From Acanthochlamys bracteata (Eukaryota; Streptophyta; Magnoliopsida; Pandanales; Velloziaceae): 64,000 nucleotides of DNA. The translations under genes were made by a program, and so were the position numbers. The notes below the pieces were generated by a model that saw nothing but the letters and a program-made list of their open reading frames with translations, did not search any database and was not told the origin of the DNA. Shown piece by piece: positions 1 to 12,670 of this stretch (its first letter is position 1; each line of letters starts with the position of its first letter). The stretch is taken from assembly GCA_019914995.1 (NCBI GenBank), contig CM034126.1, forward strand, positions 1,245,001 to 1,309,000, in the 5' to 3' direction.

Positions 1-3000
1 GTCCAAGTACCTCTTAGGAGGATCTACAAAGAGTTTATTGAGTCACAAGAAAGTTTCCAATAAGTATTTAATGGGTTTATTGAGTTAAGTTATAATTATT
101 TTAGATTGCAGATACTAACTAATGGGTTCTGCTATCTAAGAAGTCCAATATTTCCTACAACCATAATTCTAATAAAAAATAACTAAGAGATGCACTACGA
201 GCACAAACATGATATAGAGTCCTCAAAGCATAACTGGAAGAAAAGGACATGTAGCTTACTGGAGTTCTTTCTGAGCGTGTTTCCATATATTAGAGGGCAT
301 ACCAGCATCTTGCATCTTTCTTTCCAAGGCAGCTATATCATCCTCATCATCGTCGTTGTCTCCCAGTTCTTCTTTTATAGCTCTCATCTAAAAGAAACAC
401 AAGCAAATGTAAGTTCTGAAAAACAGACTTAACCAACAATGTTCTAAATACAATGAACAAAGTTTTCATGGAGTGGATCACAAACATTAAAAAATAAAAC
501 ACTTTATGACAGAAAACTATAGTCACTAGAAACTATAGTCACTATAAAGTGCTGGATCTATCAGAGAATATCTAAAAGTTCAAATGATAAAAAATATCTT
601 TAGATTTCAGAATTCATGATTCAGCATGTGAGTTTCTAACTCCTTGGCACCAAAGAACTAAAATCAAACAATATAATCCAAAAGCAACAGAATGTTATGA
701 ATAAAAGTAAAAAGTGATGTAAGTAGTCCAAATTTCAACAGGAAATTAGAAGTAAATCACAAAGCATCTTCACATCCTAACAAACATCATAGGGAAACAA
801 CAAATAGCATAGTGCAAATCCAAAAGGGATAATGGAAAGAGGGGACTGCAATTCCCAATTGAACCTTTTTTTGCTATATTCTCAGTTCAATGAGTTAGTG
901 AATCAAAGCAATTAAACGAACATTCAACTATATGTACATCTAGAGATATGGAGCAAATACCTTCCAGAATATTTGGGTGCTCAAACCTAGTTGATCTATC
1001 ATAGATAAGATTCTAAACTTGTTTCTCTTCAAAGAACTAGGAGGAAAGGAAAGGCAACTAAAGCTGTTTTGCGACGTGTAGGTGGTAATAAGTTACAACA
1101 CAGTGGATCTATATGGATCATTGGACATCTCTCAATCTCAAGAATAACTTGTACATTATATTTATTTGGCTTATTTGAGAAGCTTAAGCTTGCAATATGA
1201 TAGAATGACAGTATAAGGGAAGCTTTCATCAATATAATATTCTAGAATCAAAAAATTTTGGTATTACCATGCTATGAAGGTCCAAAACTTCTCAATAAGT
1301 CAAATGTAAGAAAGAGTCCTATGATGGCGATAACATTTTGCATAAGGAAACTGCTGAATCTCCTATTATAACCCAAAAGAGTCAAAACAAACCTGCTGTC
1401 GCAGAAGGAATTCTTTCTGAGACTTCGATAGCTGTCCCTCAACCTTTTGCGTGATCTTCTCTGCTACACGGATTGACTGTCAATGGCAAAATATATTCGA
1501 TTCAAAACTACATGGAAATTTTGTCCCAGTTATTATTCACATAAGATGACGGATCAAAGAACATGGTCTACCAAGCTTACCTGCAAATGTCTATCAACCA
1601 GTTCTGTAGCCTTTAGAAGCCTGACCTTCAAGTCAACTGAATCTAACACAGATAGTTGCTCCTCAAAGCTGATTTCAAAACTTGCAACAAAAATGTCTGC
1701 AAGCCTGTGAACTGGGACTGTATCAAGAAGCACTTTGGCCCTACCCACAGTTTTTTGCTTCTGTAACGATAACCAAAGTAAAATAAGCTCATTACAACAT
1801 AAAAATTATGACAAATGCTCTGATGAAAATATTTTAAGCTTCTGCACCAATTTCTAAAGAAGGCCCCATGTGAAGTAACAGAATCCTGCAACTTGCATTT
1901 GCCTAGAGCATGTTAGTTATACAGGGGCATGAATATGGTAACCTATGTCTCAGAAGCACAGTAATAAGCAACAAATATACATACGGTGTGTGACAAACAA
2001 TTGTTTCATAGAGTGAGACATCTTGAAAAAGATGCATTTATTATTCCCGCTTTCTTTTTGTCTAATGAAGACCTTAACGGAAATATAAAGCATGTTAGGC
2101 GCTGCTTCAGTTTCCTGTAAGTGTTAAGTTACTATTGACCAACACAAAGTTCTTCAAATCTGAACAAACATTAAAATAGTTACAGAACCTGTCACTTATC
2201 TGCAGGTACTGCATAGAGATACATACAAATTCAGCTTTAATATGACAGTTTTGTGCTTTTGAATTCCAGAACTTAATAAGAGACAAAACCCAGACTAGGA
2301 AGCTCTACCTGCTCAAGAACAGAGATCAGCTCCATTGCAGTAGCTTTAAATTGGCGAGATAACAAAACAAGATCCTGGTCTTGTTCCGCTTGCTCCAACT
2401 CTAAAGGGAAGGACATATTTCATACACATCAGTGTCAATAATAACTCTAATTAAACAAACTAAAATAAAAGGAAATATGATTACCTCCAGAAAGCTTACA
2501 AAAATCATAAGATATCTCTGAATTGTATATAGTTAATAGCTGTATGCTTGTACTAACTTCCAATATGAGGTGAGTTCTAATGCATACCGTTTACAATTTA
2601 GGGAATATTTACCAACTAACAAAAAATAAGCAAACAATATGGAGACTTGAAGACCATACAAGAAGGAAGGTTAAGTCAGCAGTCTTTTCTGCTTTTGTCA
2701 ACCGAGGATACCACCATGAATTGCATAAGTACCATGGTGGAGATAATATATAAAGCTCAAAATCCCCTATTTGGTACATAATTCTTTTTAATAAGTGGCA
2801 TTTAAACAAAATCATTGGAATTGTGTGCAGATTATTCCTGAACATTCAGATAGTGTAACTGAACAATGAATTCTACTTTCCTTTCAAATAAAGCTTTTCA
2901 TTCACTTTCATCCAATAGCAATCTTAGCCTAGATAAAACTCATAGTGTGCATGTATGAACGTTAATGTTAGATATAGTTCTTTTGAAAAACTTGCAACGC

Positions 3001-4904
3001 ATTATTCCATGTGTCACAGTACGCGAAGATGACTTCTAATTCCAAAACTAGGGAAGGACTTGCGCTGACCAGTACGCATGGCATTTTACAAAAGTTTTTT
3101 TCTTGCTCTAAACTTTTGGCCTTTCAAAGCAAAAGGAGAAAGGTTAGCAATTATGCAAAAGAAGCTGCCAATGAAGAAGCAAGGAAGGAGGTCTTACCAG
3201 CCTTTGTCATGTCGAGACGTGAAGTTCGAGCAAGAAAATACGTCCCTCTCGAACTAAGCTCCTTGATACTAAACCTGCACAAGCCTTCAAGCACCACTAT
3301 GTATGTGACTCTGCCACTTGGCTTCTCAACTCCTCTTGAAAGATGTAAAGCTCTAGCAGCAACTCCCCTGAATATGATGATGTATGGAGAATTTAATAGT
3401 TAGTATGTCCATAGGATGAAATGAACAACAACACAGAATAACAATTAGAATTCAGGAAATGCCCCCATTACAACTGTATGCCAAACATTTTTTCAAGAAA
3501 CATCATCTTGATGATGACTTTTGGTGCGTTCTATGCATAAACTTTTGCATCATTCTCATAGTTTCTCTTTTCATTGACAAGCTTTTGTATCATAGCAAAA
3601 CAACCATATCATCAGTATGCGTATGGTTGCCTGAATCCTTTCACACCATTGTGTTGCCCTTAAATACATTTCTTTTGGAAAATCATTGATTTGCAAAATT
3701 TCAATTTTCAGTGACAATCTTTATTAGCCTTCCTCTACTGGCTAGATATGTAGCTTTTTCCAACATACTAAATCTTCTAATAGGTACTATATAAATCAGT
3801 ACCTCACATGCCCAAAAGCAATTACGCATGCTTCGCTAGCCCACTGAAGTTGAAAATAAACAACAAGACAACACTCGAATGGCTGTTCTAGTCCGACTTC
3901 CTACTGTGTGTCCAGGTGAGGGGAAGAATGAAAGCAAGCTACAGCTTTTTGCAGTCTAGACCACCCACATTTCTCGTGAATATGCACAAACGCATTTGCC
4001 TAGTCTTTCACAGGGACCCTGAATGATTGACGTAGATCTCCAACTAAATACAATAAGCTCCAAAAATTGTATAAACATTTCAAACTTTAGGAAAAAAAAA
4101 GTAATTTAATTAATGTCTATTCATAAGGAAAATTTCAACAATTGTCAACCTGTTGTGCCAGTGAATCACCTCCTGCTCGGCCTTAGCGTCCTGCTTCTGA
4201 GAATCTCCAGCAGCATCAGCTTGAGCCTTCTGGCCATTCTCCCCAAAATTACTCCGTGCACCTTCCAATAAGAAAACCAAATAAACGCTAGCTCTCCTTA
4301 ATTTCATTCAACATCAAACTAAGCAACCTCTGCAAAAATTTGTGAAACTAAATCATCAACTAGTGATCACCTGAAGATGACATAACGAAGCCACCTGATG
4401 AACCCTCATTGTCCCTCACAGGGACAACACCAATCAATCCTTTCTCCTCTCTCTGCCAAAGCTCTTGCTCAACCAGCTTTACACTAAATATAAGCAACCA
4501 AAAGTAGCATTAATAATCTCAAATTTCTCTAGACATATAATCCAGATTATCATATATTATTAAACGCAAAGGAACTGTAAATTCAATTACGTAGCGAAAA
4601 TTCTTAGCTTCACTAAGCAGCAGTGTCTGATATATACCAACTTAAAGCAGAAACTCGAAATCAAACTTTCCACCAACTCCAGCTAGATTAACCGAACAGA
4701 ATTTAAAGCTAAATTTAACCAAATTGTAATAAAATCAATGATAAAAAAGCATTAAAAAAAGTAACTACAGCAATTCAAATTAAGTAATCAAAATTACCTA
4801 GAAGCAGATGTACAACGAATTCGAATTATAGCGCCAGGAAGCAACACCTTGTTTCTGAAAGGAAGGATTGCGAGTCGACTCGGTAGCTCGACCGTTTCCG
4901 CCAT
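1..4904 (-). CDS. LON2: Lon protease homolog 2, peroxisomal (5' part, continues beyond left edge)
   Basis: ATP-dependent serine protease of the peroxisomal matrix, involved in matrix protein processing and quality control. Eight exons are visible on the minus strand: 4904-4798, 4483-4371, 4261-4150, 3367-3198, 2400-2309, 1760-1581, 1476-1393 and 387-260. All junctions fit GT-AG and keep frame, giving about 328 codons. The start MAETVELPSRLAILPF and the block GVAARALHLSRGVEKPSGRV match plant LON2 from memory; this is the LON substrate-binding domain. Exons 6-8 carry the helical region with LLRQQMRAIKEELGDNDDDE. The AAA+ and Ser-Lys protease domains should lie left of base 1; bases 1-180 show no obvious next exon. 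No stop or frameshift is seen in the visible exons. The divergent segment is the linker around residues 60-105 (exons 2-3). Family identity is very secure. Confidence 0.95.
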
Positions 4905-5060
4905 GATTAATCCAACTCCACCGAGTTCAGAACTCGGAAGGATTCCTTCGATTTGTTTTTTGTTTTCTTTGTGAAGCAAACGAGCACAGGAGAGAGATCG
5001 AAGAGAGAAGAGCACAAGACGGGAGGGGAATTTTTACAAATTGTTATATACGCAAAGTCC
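4905..5060 (-). promoter_or_regulatory. LON2 5' leader and core promoter region
   Basis: The stretch upstream of the LON2 ATG is less AT-rich than the flanking DNA and rich in purines on the plus strand, as expected for a pyrimidine-rich plant 5' leader read on the minus strand. The transcription start cannot be fixed from sequence. A TATA-like string on the plus strand near 5043 is not convincingly placed. Confidence 0.4.
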
Positions 5061-7238
5061 GCAACTACGCGCGAGGTTAATTAGCCCGCAAAAGATGATA
5101 ACAATTACTTTGAAACAGTAACGGTTTCGGTTTTTGTTTCAATGATTTTGGCCGAATATTTTTGTCCCGACAAAATATCTCATTAGGTAATTAGCAAAAG
5201 CGGTCCAAGAAATAATTATTGGGATTACTGAGCCACTTCAAATCTCCTATATTTCCATCTCGATATAGCGTATATCCAAATCACATGTTGGTGTTCGTAC
5301 GAAAGTTTCAACTGTATAAAAATCAACAGTATACTAATTTTTGCCAAACTAATTTTTTATGGTACTATAAATGCAATAGTGTATACGTTAGTCAGACAGG
5401 TTTCGGTCAAACGTATCGAACTGTCAACATTTTCCGAAAAATTGAAGCGGGTCCTAACAATTCGATGGCGGGAGGTTAATAAACAGCAGAAGGAGCAGGT
5501 TGGACTCATCGGAGCAACTACTTCATCAAAATACAACCAGTCGAATTAAGCCACGTCATTTATAAAACAATCTTAATGGACCTATTGGTAGAATTTTCTG
5601 TTTGAGATATAGAACCGTTACATTGAATCCTTTCACGTACCAATATCTACATGTTTCCGGGAAGTCCTCGCTTCTCACCGGCCGTTTACTATTGGCGATT
5701 CGCCTCCGCCTACTGACTGACTATAATATAATAAAGCTGCGTTTGGAAGATTTTCTAAAAAAATACTTATTAATTTTTTAACTTTATATATTTTAATAAA
5801 TATTATAATATTTTAAAATTTTTAAAAATTATAAATTTATATAAATTTATATAAATTTTTATTATAATTTTAAAATATAGCTTATTTTTTGAACTAAAAT
5901 TAAGTATATTTATTCTAAAAAACATTTTTATAAATATTTTTTATATAAAGAATATTTTATAGATATTTTTAAATATTCTCTATCACAGTCACGATCTAGA
6001 GTAGAATTATATTCTAGTCACCTAAGTATGATTTATTTTAGAGTTTCTGAAAAGTCGCCCATCATCTAGAAGGCAATATTTTATAGTGCTGTACTGAAAA
6101 ATTTAATCTTAGTTTAAAAAATGTTCGCATTAGTAGGTGTTATTGAAAAGGAAAATATGAGATGCTGGTTTGAATATAGGCATAGTTAGGACTTAGGAGG
6201 TTGTGGTATATATTATTATAATAATATATAATAAAAAATGTATATGAATAAAGTGTCGCTTTCTCAAGATTAGCTAAATAAAACATCACCGTCTTGAAAA
6301 GAGATTACGAAAATTAAATGTAACTATTTTTTGACTACGTTCTACATGTAACTTCAAATATTTTTTGCTTTATAAAAATATTTACAACTCTATTAACTAG
6401 ATTATGAATTAGCTAATAATGACATATTATAATTGAAATATATGACGTCAGCTGGCATGGTGCGCGCAGAAGTACCGGTTTCGAGTCAGAGCCTAAATTT
6501 TCAGACTCGTTTAAACTTCGACCGAACCAGCAATGCCATCGCTGTAAGACAATCAATACTCGCTCAATGTTCATTGTATGTTCAAACTTAAGCTGTTTTT
6601 GAATTGCTTATGAAAAAAAATTTTAAAAAAAAAAATTTTTTGAGAAATAAAAATAAAGAATTTTTCTGAAATAGTATTTAGTAATACTTTTGAATAAGGT
6701 ACTTTTTAAGTGAAAAAATATATAAATTACTGAATTATTCTTTGATATTTTGTATTAATTATTGATATATATTTACTAAACTATTGATTCTATTTTGAAT
6801 AAAATACTTATTTTAAAAATATTATATTTAATAAAGTGATTTTTTATTATTTTTTCTTTTAAAATAGAAATACTTAAATTAATTATTTTATATAAATATA
6901 TATTTAAATTAAAATTATTATTATTTTGTAAAATAATTTATTAAATAATTGATAATTAAATAATTTATTAAACATTGAATAAGTTGTTAGATATTTAATA
7001 ATTTATTAAATAATTTGTTAAAATTATTTTAGATAATATTTGTTCTCTTTACATAATTATTTTAGATAATATTTATTCTGAGGTTAAAGTTATAATTTAG
7101 ATAGAGTAGCGTTTTGATTAAAAATAGTGGTTCAGATAAGCTGCGTTTCAACCAAACACTTTTAAACAAGTACTTTTACTGTGTATTGCGTTCGGAGAAC
7201 AAAAATTTTTCCAAACACACCTCGCTTAATAAACTTTA
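5061..7238. other. AT-rich intergenic DNA with decayed repeat remnants
   Basis: No gene is seen. Two long AT-rich stretches (about 5740-5970 and 6590-7130) start with transposon-end-like words: GCTGCGTTTGGAAG near 5740 and a related GCTGCGTTTCAACC near 7140. These resemble the MITE termini found elsewhere in the window but lack clear partner ends. A short direct repeat of a TAATTATTTTAGATAATATTT-type word occurs at about 7020-7080. Confidence 0.5.
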
Positions 7239-7465
7239 AAAGTGCGTTTGAAAATATTTATAAAATAAAACTTTTTTGTAATAAAAACTATTTTTAATTT
7301 TTAAAAAATTAGTTTTATTTTTTTTATTTATAAATAATAAAAATAAAAAATTTTAGTATAAAAATTTTTTATATTTTTGAAATTTCAAATAAATTTTTTA
7401 TATAAAAATTATGAAATAAAAAAAATAAAGATCCACATGTTGAAAACGTTTTTCCAAACACACCT
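7239..7465. repeat. AT-rich MITE-like element (family A)
   Basis: About 227 bp bounded by an imperfect inverted repeat: AGTGCGTTTGAAAA on the left and TTTTTCCAAACACACCTT on the right. The interior is nearly all A and T with the family words TATAAAATAAAA and AAATTTCAAATAAATTTTTT. It is one of many dispersed copies in this window. The target duplication is not clear. Confidence 0.65.
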
Positions 7466-7614
7466 TAAATTGGATTTATAAAGTTGCAATGATAGAAAAC
7501 TTTCGATTTTTAATTAGTTTTTAGGATTATTTTTCCGACATTTCAAATAAATATTTTTATTTTACATATTTTAATAATTTTTTTTAAATATTTATAATTA
7601 ATTTAAAAAATATA

Positions 7615-7930
7615 AAAGAAGATTATGTAGAATGAGGATGAGAAGTGCTGATGAAGGACGCCTTAAGGCTGTATGAGGACGTGAAAAGAGCCCAGATGAC
7701 ATTTTTGCTTCTCTAGAAGGATGCTGAAAAAAGTTGGGCCTTTTATAAGGATCCACTCCGGATACACGTGTCACTGTTCTGTGTGGAGTTTCAGAAGTCG
7801 ATTCCTGTTGAGATGCTTGCGCTCGAACTTTTTGTGTCGATTTACGCCAACTTCTTAACTGGAATGACATCTGCTTACGATCGTTGCCAGAACGAATGTC
7901 TCAGATTGTCATCATCTCCTGTTGGTTAGA
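7615..7930. other. GC-richer island of unknown origin, possibly a decayed exon
   Basis: About 315 bp of balanced base composition sits between AT-rich repeats. The minus strand holds a 90-codon open frame (7598-7870). The plus strand holds a near-continuous frame with one stop, starting MKDALRLYEDVKRAQM and containing KDAEKSWAFYKDPLRIHVSL. Neither is recognised and no splice structure supports either. It could be a gene fragment carried by a transposon or a relict exon. Confidence 0.3.
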
Positions 7931-9901
7931 ACATTTAAATCAACTATGAAAAGTAAACTTTTAAAATAAAAAATATTTTTATTTTATTTTATTTTATTTT
8001 TATTTCAATAAAATAAAATAAATAAATAATATTTTATAACATAAAAGTTTTTTATATTTTTAATTTTAAATAAATTTTATAAAATATTATTAAAAAAGTT
8101 ATTACAAAATATAATATTAAAATATTAAAAAATATTTTTTAAAAAGTAATATCAACCGTACCCTTATGTTGGTGGATCTGTTCTTTCAGATTAAAATAGG
8201 GCAGCTGTGTGTAGATCACAGACTTGTCTTGCAAGCTGTGAATTGACGTCGCTTCTTAAATTCTCATCATTTGCTTATGTAAAATGTTGCAATCTGGAAT
8301 CAATAGAAAATTCCTCTAGCCATTGTTCAAAACTTATTTTAAAAGGGTCCGTAGGAGGAATAAAAGGGAATGGACTTCAATTCTATTTGGTGATATTTAA
8401 GGCAGGTAGGACAGAAGTAGCTGTCTATTTTGTGTATGGCTCTCGTATTTAAAGGTCCAACAATGAGTAGATGTTTAGATGAGTGTTAATTTCTTCAACA
8501 AATCTAGCTTGCTAACGAGAACTTGCACGCCTCTGCTACTTTTTCTTAATAGTGCCCTTAATAATATCCGCTCTTTTATGGCGCCTCCTTTGTGGATTGC
8601 TGCAGATTTTTAATTCCCACTACAATCAAAATTGTACCAAAAGTAACCAAAGGATTTCATGATAAAAGAGATCTCCAGATTTGACCAACTTTAAAAGTTG
8701 CTTTCATTTGCCACTACGCATTGGTGGTGTTTATCTGGTTTAATTGCTTTGTATTCTCCACATCGCTTCAGTTGCGTGTTTTTTCTTTTGTTGTATATTA
8801 GTAGGCTTTCTCGTATATGGGGCTGGATTCCCGAGTAGGATTTAGGTAGGACTCTTCGATAATGTCATAGAAAAAACAACTCCATTTTCAAGCAAATAGA
8901 CAAAAGCAAGGGAAGTAATGCCAACTCTTGCTTTGTCAAGATTGAGAAGTGAAATTTTTTTTTTCTAATCGAGTCATTCATTTTTTTGTTCTCTTTACTT
9001 TTAGCTTATTAGACTTCTATTAAAAAGCTATACTCACGAAAGAACATAGAAAATATCGAAAAACAACAAAAGCCTACTTGGACATGACAGATAAAACATT
9101 TTTGATAAGGTTAAAAACTTGAAAGCACTCCTACAAAAGCGAGAGGAAAAAATAACATATAATAATAATAGCATAGTTGAGATCTCTAAAAAAATACAAT
9201 ATGCCAAAAGAAAAGTTGCATCAATGTATCTTGTTTAAAATTGTTTCCCTATTTTTTAAAGCAATAGAAATTGTGTGAAACTCGGTTTTTCGTAAGGACA
9301 AATTTTTTTTTTTCTCACCAAGTGGTAAACGGATTGAAGCTTCACATATAATTATCATCTTATCCGAAGTGTGAAACATTCTATTATTTCATAAAAGAGA
9401 AAACAAATGGGTTATAAGAAGATATCCATAGGAGTACGAAGTTATAAAAAAAAATTTCCAATGCCGGATGCGAAGCGTAGATGTAATTGGACCTATTCCG
9501 GATTGCGAAGATCATAATCTTGACGAATTTTTTTGCTTTCACAGCCATATTAATTATTCAATGATATCTGTTTTTTTCTACCTAGCTAGCTACAACAATA
9601 ATTCAAATTTGGTGGAAGCATTTAGTGGTAATTAAAGGAGCCAATATTGAACAAACACAATGCTAAAGTTGGCATGATTATTCTTTCTACTAATAAAAAG
9701 TTGGGGGAAAATGAATTACCAACTCGAGAGGGTTGCTTCCCATTTTCTAAGAAATTAATTAATAAACCAAAAATTCAAAAGAAAGCATTCACACATATGA
9801 CTGTTAATCTAACGCCAATAATTCTCTACTAAAAGAATCCACATCGATCTCTATAGGAAAAATGAGACTCGTACAATTCATTGTTAACATTGTTGATAGA
9901 G
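7931..9901. other. Intergenic DNA, no gene seen
   Basis: The left part (7940-8160) is an AT-rich block ending in a word like ATATCAACCGTACCC, probably a decayed MITE. From 8160 to 9900 composition is mixed with poly-T runs; short open frames such as 8207-8452 show no recognisable domain and no splice context. Confidence 0.5.
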
Positions 9902-10142
9902 TGAACGTTTGATAGTGCTTATAAAATAAAATTTTTATAAAATAAAAAATATTTTTATTTTTTTATTTTTAAAAAAATAATAATAATATATAATAAAAAA
10001 ATTTTATTTCGTAAAATTTTTTTATATTTTTTAAAATTTTAAATAAATTTTTTATATATTTTAAAATATGTATTAAAAATATAAAATAAAAAAAGTTGAT
10101 AAACGGTGTTTGAAAAGCTGCAAAGCTGCACCAAACGCTCCC
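9902..10142. repeat. AT-rich MITE-like element (family A)
   Basis: About 241 bp running from TGAACGTTTGATAGTGCTTA to GCACCAAACGCTCCC, an imperfect terminal inverted repeat. It shares the family-A starting word TAGTGCTTATAAAAT with the copy at 47936 and an interior of AT-rich words. Non-coding; the open frame within it is a composition artefact. Confidence 0.7.
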
Positions 10143-10957
10143 AGAGGACCATACTTTGCTCCTCCATTTGATTAAATAAATCTGCACCGTTTCACTTTCA
10201 TGATCATTGACATTGAAGTTGTTTCAGTTTCACTGTTGTTTCAGGCAAGAACAAGACCTTTTTCTCTCTGTTTTTGGTTGGTTACCATTGTCAACTAGTG
10301 TAGTTATGATCAATACATCATGTCAAAAATTATTAAAAACGTATTTTAATTATATAAGAATAAATTTTATAAGAATAAATTTTGATAAAAATTGAAAATT
10401 TGTAGAAATAAAATTTGAATTTATAATTGAAAAAATAACATTTTAGTTTAGATTGATAATTAAAAAGATGAAGGAACAGAGCTCAAAATAATAGAAAAAA
10501 GGTGAAGTTATTTGTAGTTTAAAAATACCCTAAAATAACAATTAAGAAACAGGCAAGGGCACAACTCATCAGCAAGACCACTTTGATGATTTTATCATGG
10601 ACCCGAAAAACAAAAGGAAAAAGAGAACAAAACAGAGCAGAAGTAATCAAACATGTTCTATATATTTATATCAGATCTCAAAATGTCCGTGACGGAAGTA
10701 ACGAAATTAATCAAACCAATTTCAAAGCAGCAGCAGTGCGCAAGAGAGTAATGATCAGGTCAGGGATGGAGGAGCAGTTCCTATGGGCACGAGTACATCG
10801 GCCAAGATCATCACGCACAACATTCATGTCCAAGTTTTGAAATCTTAGCTAGCTCTTCCTGCTGCTTCACCTGATGCAATATATTACTAGTCATGCATAT
10901 TTTGCTTGCTTAGAACTAGCTAGTTTCAAAATATTTAACAACTTCAACAATAAAAAC
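10143..10957. other. Intergenic DNA, no gene seen
   Basis: Mixed composition with no supported gene. Short open frames at 10207-10395 and 10583-10840 have no recognisable domain or splice signals. Confidence 0.45.
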
Positions 10958-11230
10958 GTATTTCAAACGTATGTAATTTTATTTTTTTTAATCAAAATTT
11001 AAATTTTAAATAGCTTATATATTTTATTTACACAATTTATAATTTTATTTTTACATACAAAATTTTAATTATAATTTTTTTATTTACAATTTCATAATAC
11101 AATTATATCTTTTAATTTTTAATATATTTTAAAAAATTATTGAAATATAAATATTGAACTTTAATTTTACTTTATTTTCAAAAATATTATTTCTTATTTT
11201 TTATTTTTACAAAACTAAATTACGAAGACA
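10958..11230. repeat. AT-rich dispersed repeat, family B
   Basis: About 270 bp of AT-rich sequence collinear with the repeat at 59588-59857. Shared ordered words include TTTTTTTATTTACA, ATAATTATAT/ACAATTATAT, TTTTTAATTTTTAA and TTTTTAAAAATTATT-type strings, followed by TTTACAAAAC near the right end. It looks like an old non-autonomous DNA element; the termini are not certain. Confidence 0.5.
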
Positions 11231-11507
11231 TTTTTCTAAGAATCTAATCACATATAAAACAGAAAAGGTTTTTAATTATTTACCAATATTTTTGGTAACG
11301 AAATAAAATAAAATAAATTCATATATGTAACAACAGAATAAAAAGCGCGGCAAACCATCAAGCGTAGAGCGTCTATTGCACCGCGAGTACAACCTAACAA
11401 AAAGTAATCCAATCACCCTCGACTCCGTGCGCAGCTTTCGTTGGATGGAACAACCCAACGGCTAAGGTTATTTTCTTTAACGCCATCGATTAATTATAAC
11501 AGGTTTA

Positions 11508-11720
11508 AGAGCGCGTTTGGTATAGCGTTTTAAAAGTAATTTTTTAATTTTTTTTAAATTTTATATTTTTTAATATATATTTTATAAATATTTAGAAATT
11601 TTATTTAAAAATTTAATAAATTAGAAAAATTTTATGTAATAAAAATTTTTTATTATATATTTTTACTATTTTTTAAAAATAAAAAAATTATTTAAAAAAA
11701 TACTTTATATTTCAGAAAAT
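11508..11720. repeat. Probable family-A MITE-like element, one end clear
   Basis: The left end GAGCGCGTTTGGTATAGCGT matches the family-A terminus. The interior is AT-rich with a family-like order of words. The right end is not defined, so the extent is approximate. Confidence 0.45.
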
Positions 11721-12640
11721 TTATTTCATAAAAATTTTAAATCCTGAAATGAAGCGGCGTCAAAGCGCGGGAAAGAAAAAGGTGATAGAGAGAAAACGTT
11801 GTTTTGGTTAGGTTGCTGATGAACTACGTAAAGCACGCTGTACGGTTCCCTGCAGTTTGGTTAGCTTAACCGCACCGCACGTATTCATAAACGTTCCCTC
11901 TCTTTCTCTCTCATTTCAATAAGAGACAAGGAACACCAGTGCACTACATTAACCGGCAAGCCACGCTACTTGCGTGCAGACATCAATGCACCATCGCATT
12001 CTAATAAGGCCGTATTTTGAAAAGTTTAAACAGTAGAGTTATTTTGAAGATATTCTTATAAATTAATTATAATGTATATTTTATTCAAAATATTTAAATT
12101 TTAAGAGTTTAAATATTATACTGATTTTTGAATTGCTCTTAACTTGTCTCTTATATATCACAAAATCAAAAATTTTAATCGATTGTTTCTAAAGTTTAAT
12201 CAAAAATTTCTAAATAAATTACGTAAAACTTAGTCTTTAGGATTAGTCGAGCTCTAACGCAGCAGACACTATACAAATACTCCAAGGAGATATTCGAAAG
12301 TATTTTAAAAAATATATTTTCTAAAAAATGGTTTAACATTTTTAAATAAAATTTATTTTTATATGTACAAAAAGAATAATTATAAATAATAATTTCATTA
12401 CATAATATTTATAAATAAAATTTTTTTAATATATTATAAAAAAATTATTAAAATTATATTAAAAATTAAATAAGGAAGAGTAAAAATTGAATTAAACATT
12501 ACCCAATACCAATCGACAATGATACAATATCCTCCGGTGCAAATGTCACAATACAATTTTTAAATATCCATAAAGAAATAAAAGGAACCGTTTCTTCGAG
12601 TTCATGTAAAATTTTAATTTTTACTACGGAATTATTTACT
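11721..12640. other. Intergenic DNA downstream of the RING ligase gene
   Basis: No gene is seen. 11750-12000 is GC-richer with several CGT/ACG words and a TC-rich tract near 11900. About 12290-12480 is another AT-rich, family-A-like block without clear ends. Confidence 0.45.
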
Positions 12641-12670
12641 GGCGGTGACCGGACTTCACTCATTCTCCAA

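Noticed and set aside
9969-10187. Open frame inside an AT-rich MITE
   Set aside because: Composition artefact: Phe, Ile, Lys and Tyr runs from A/T DNA, with no domain.
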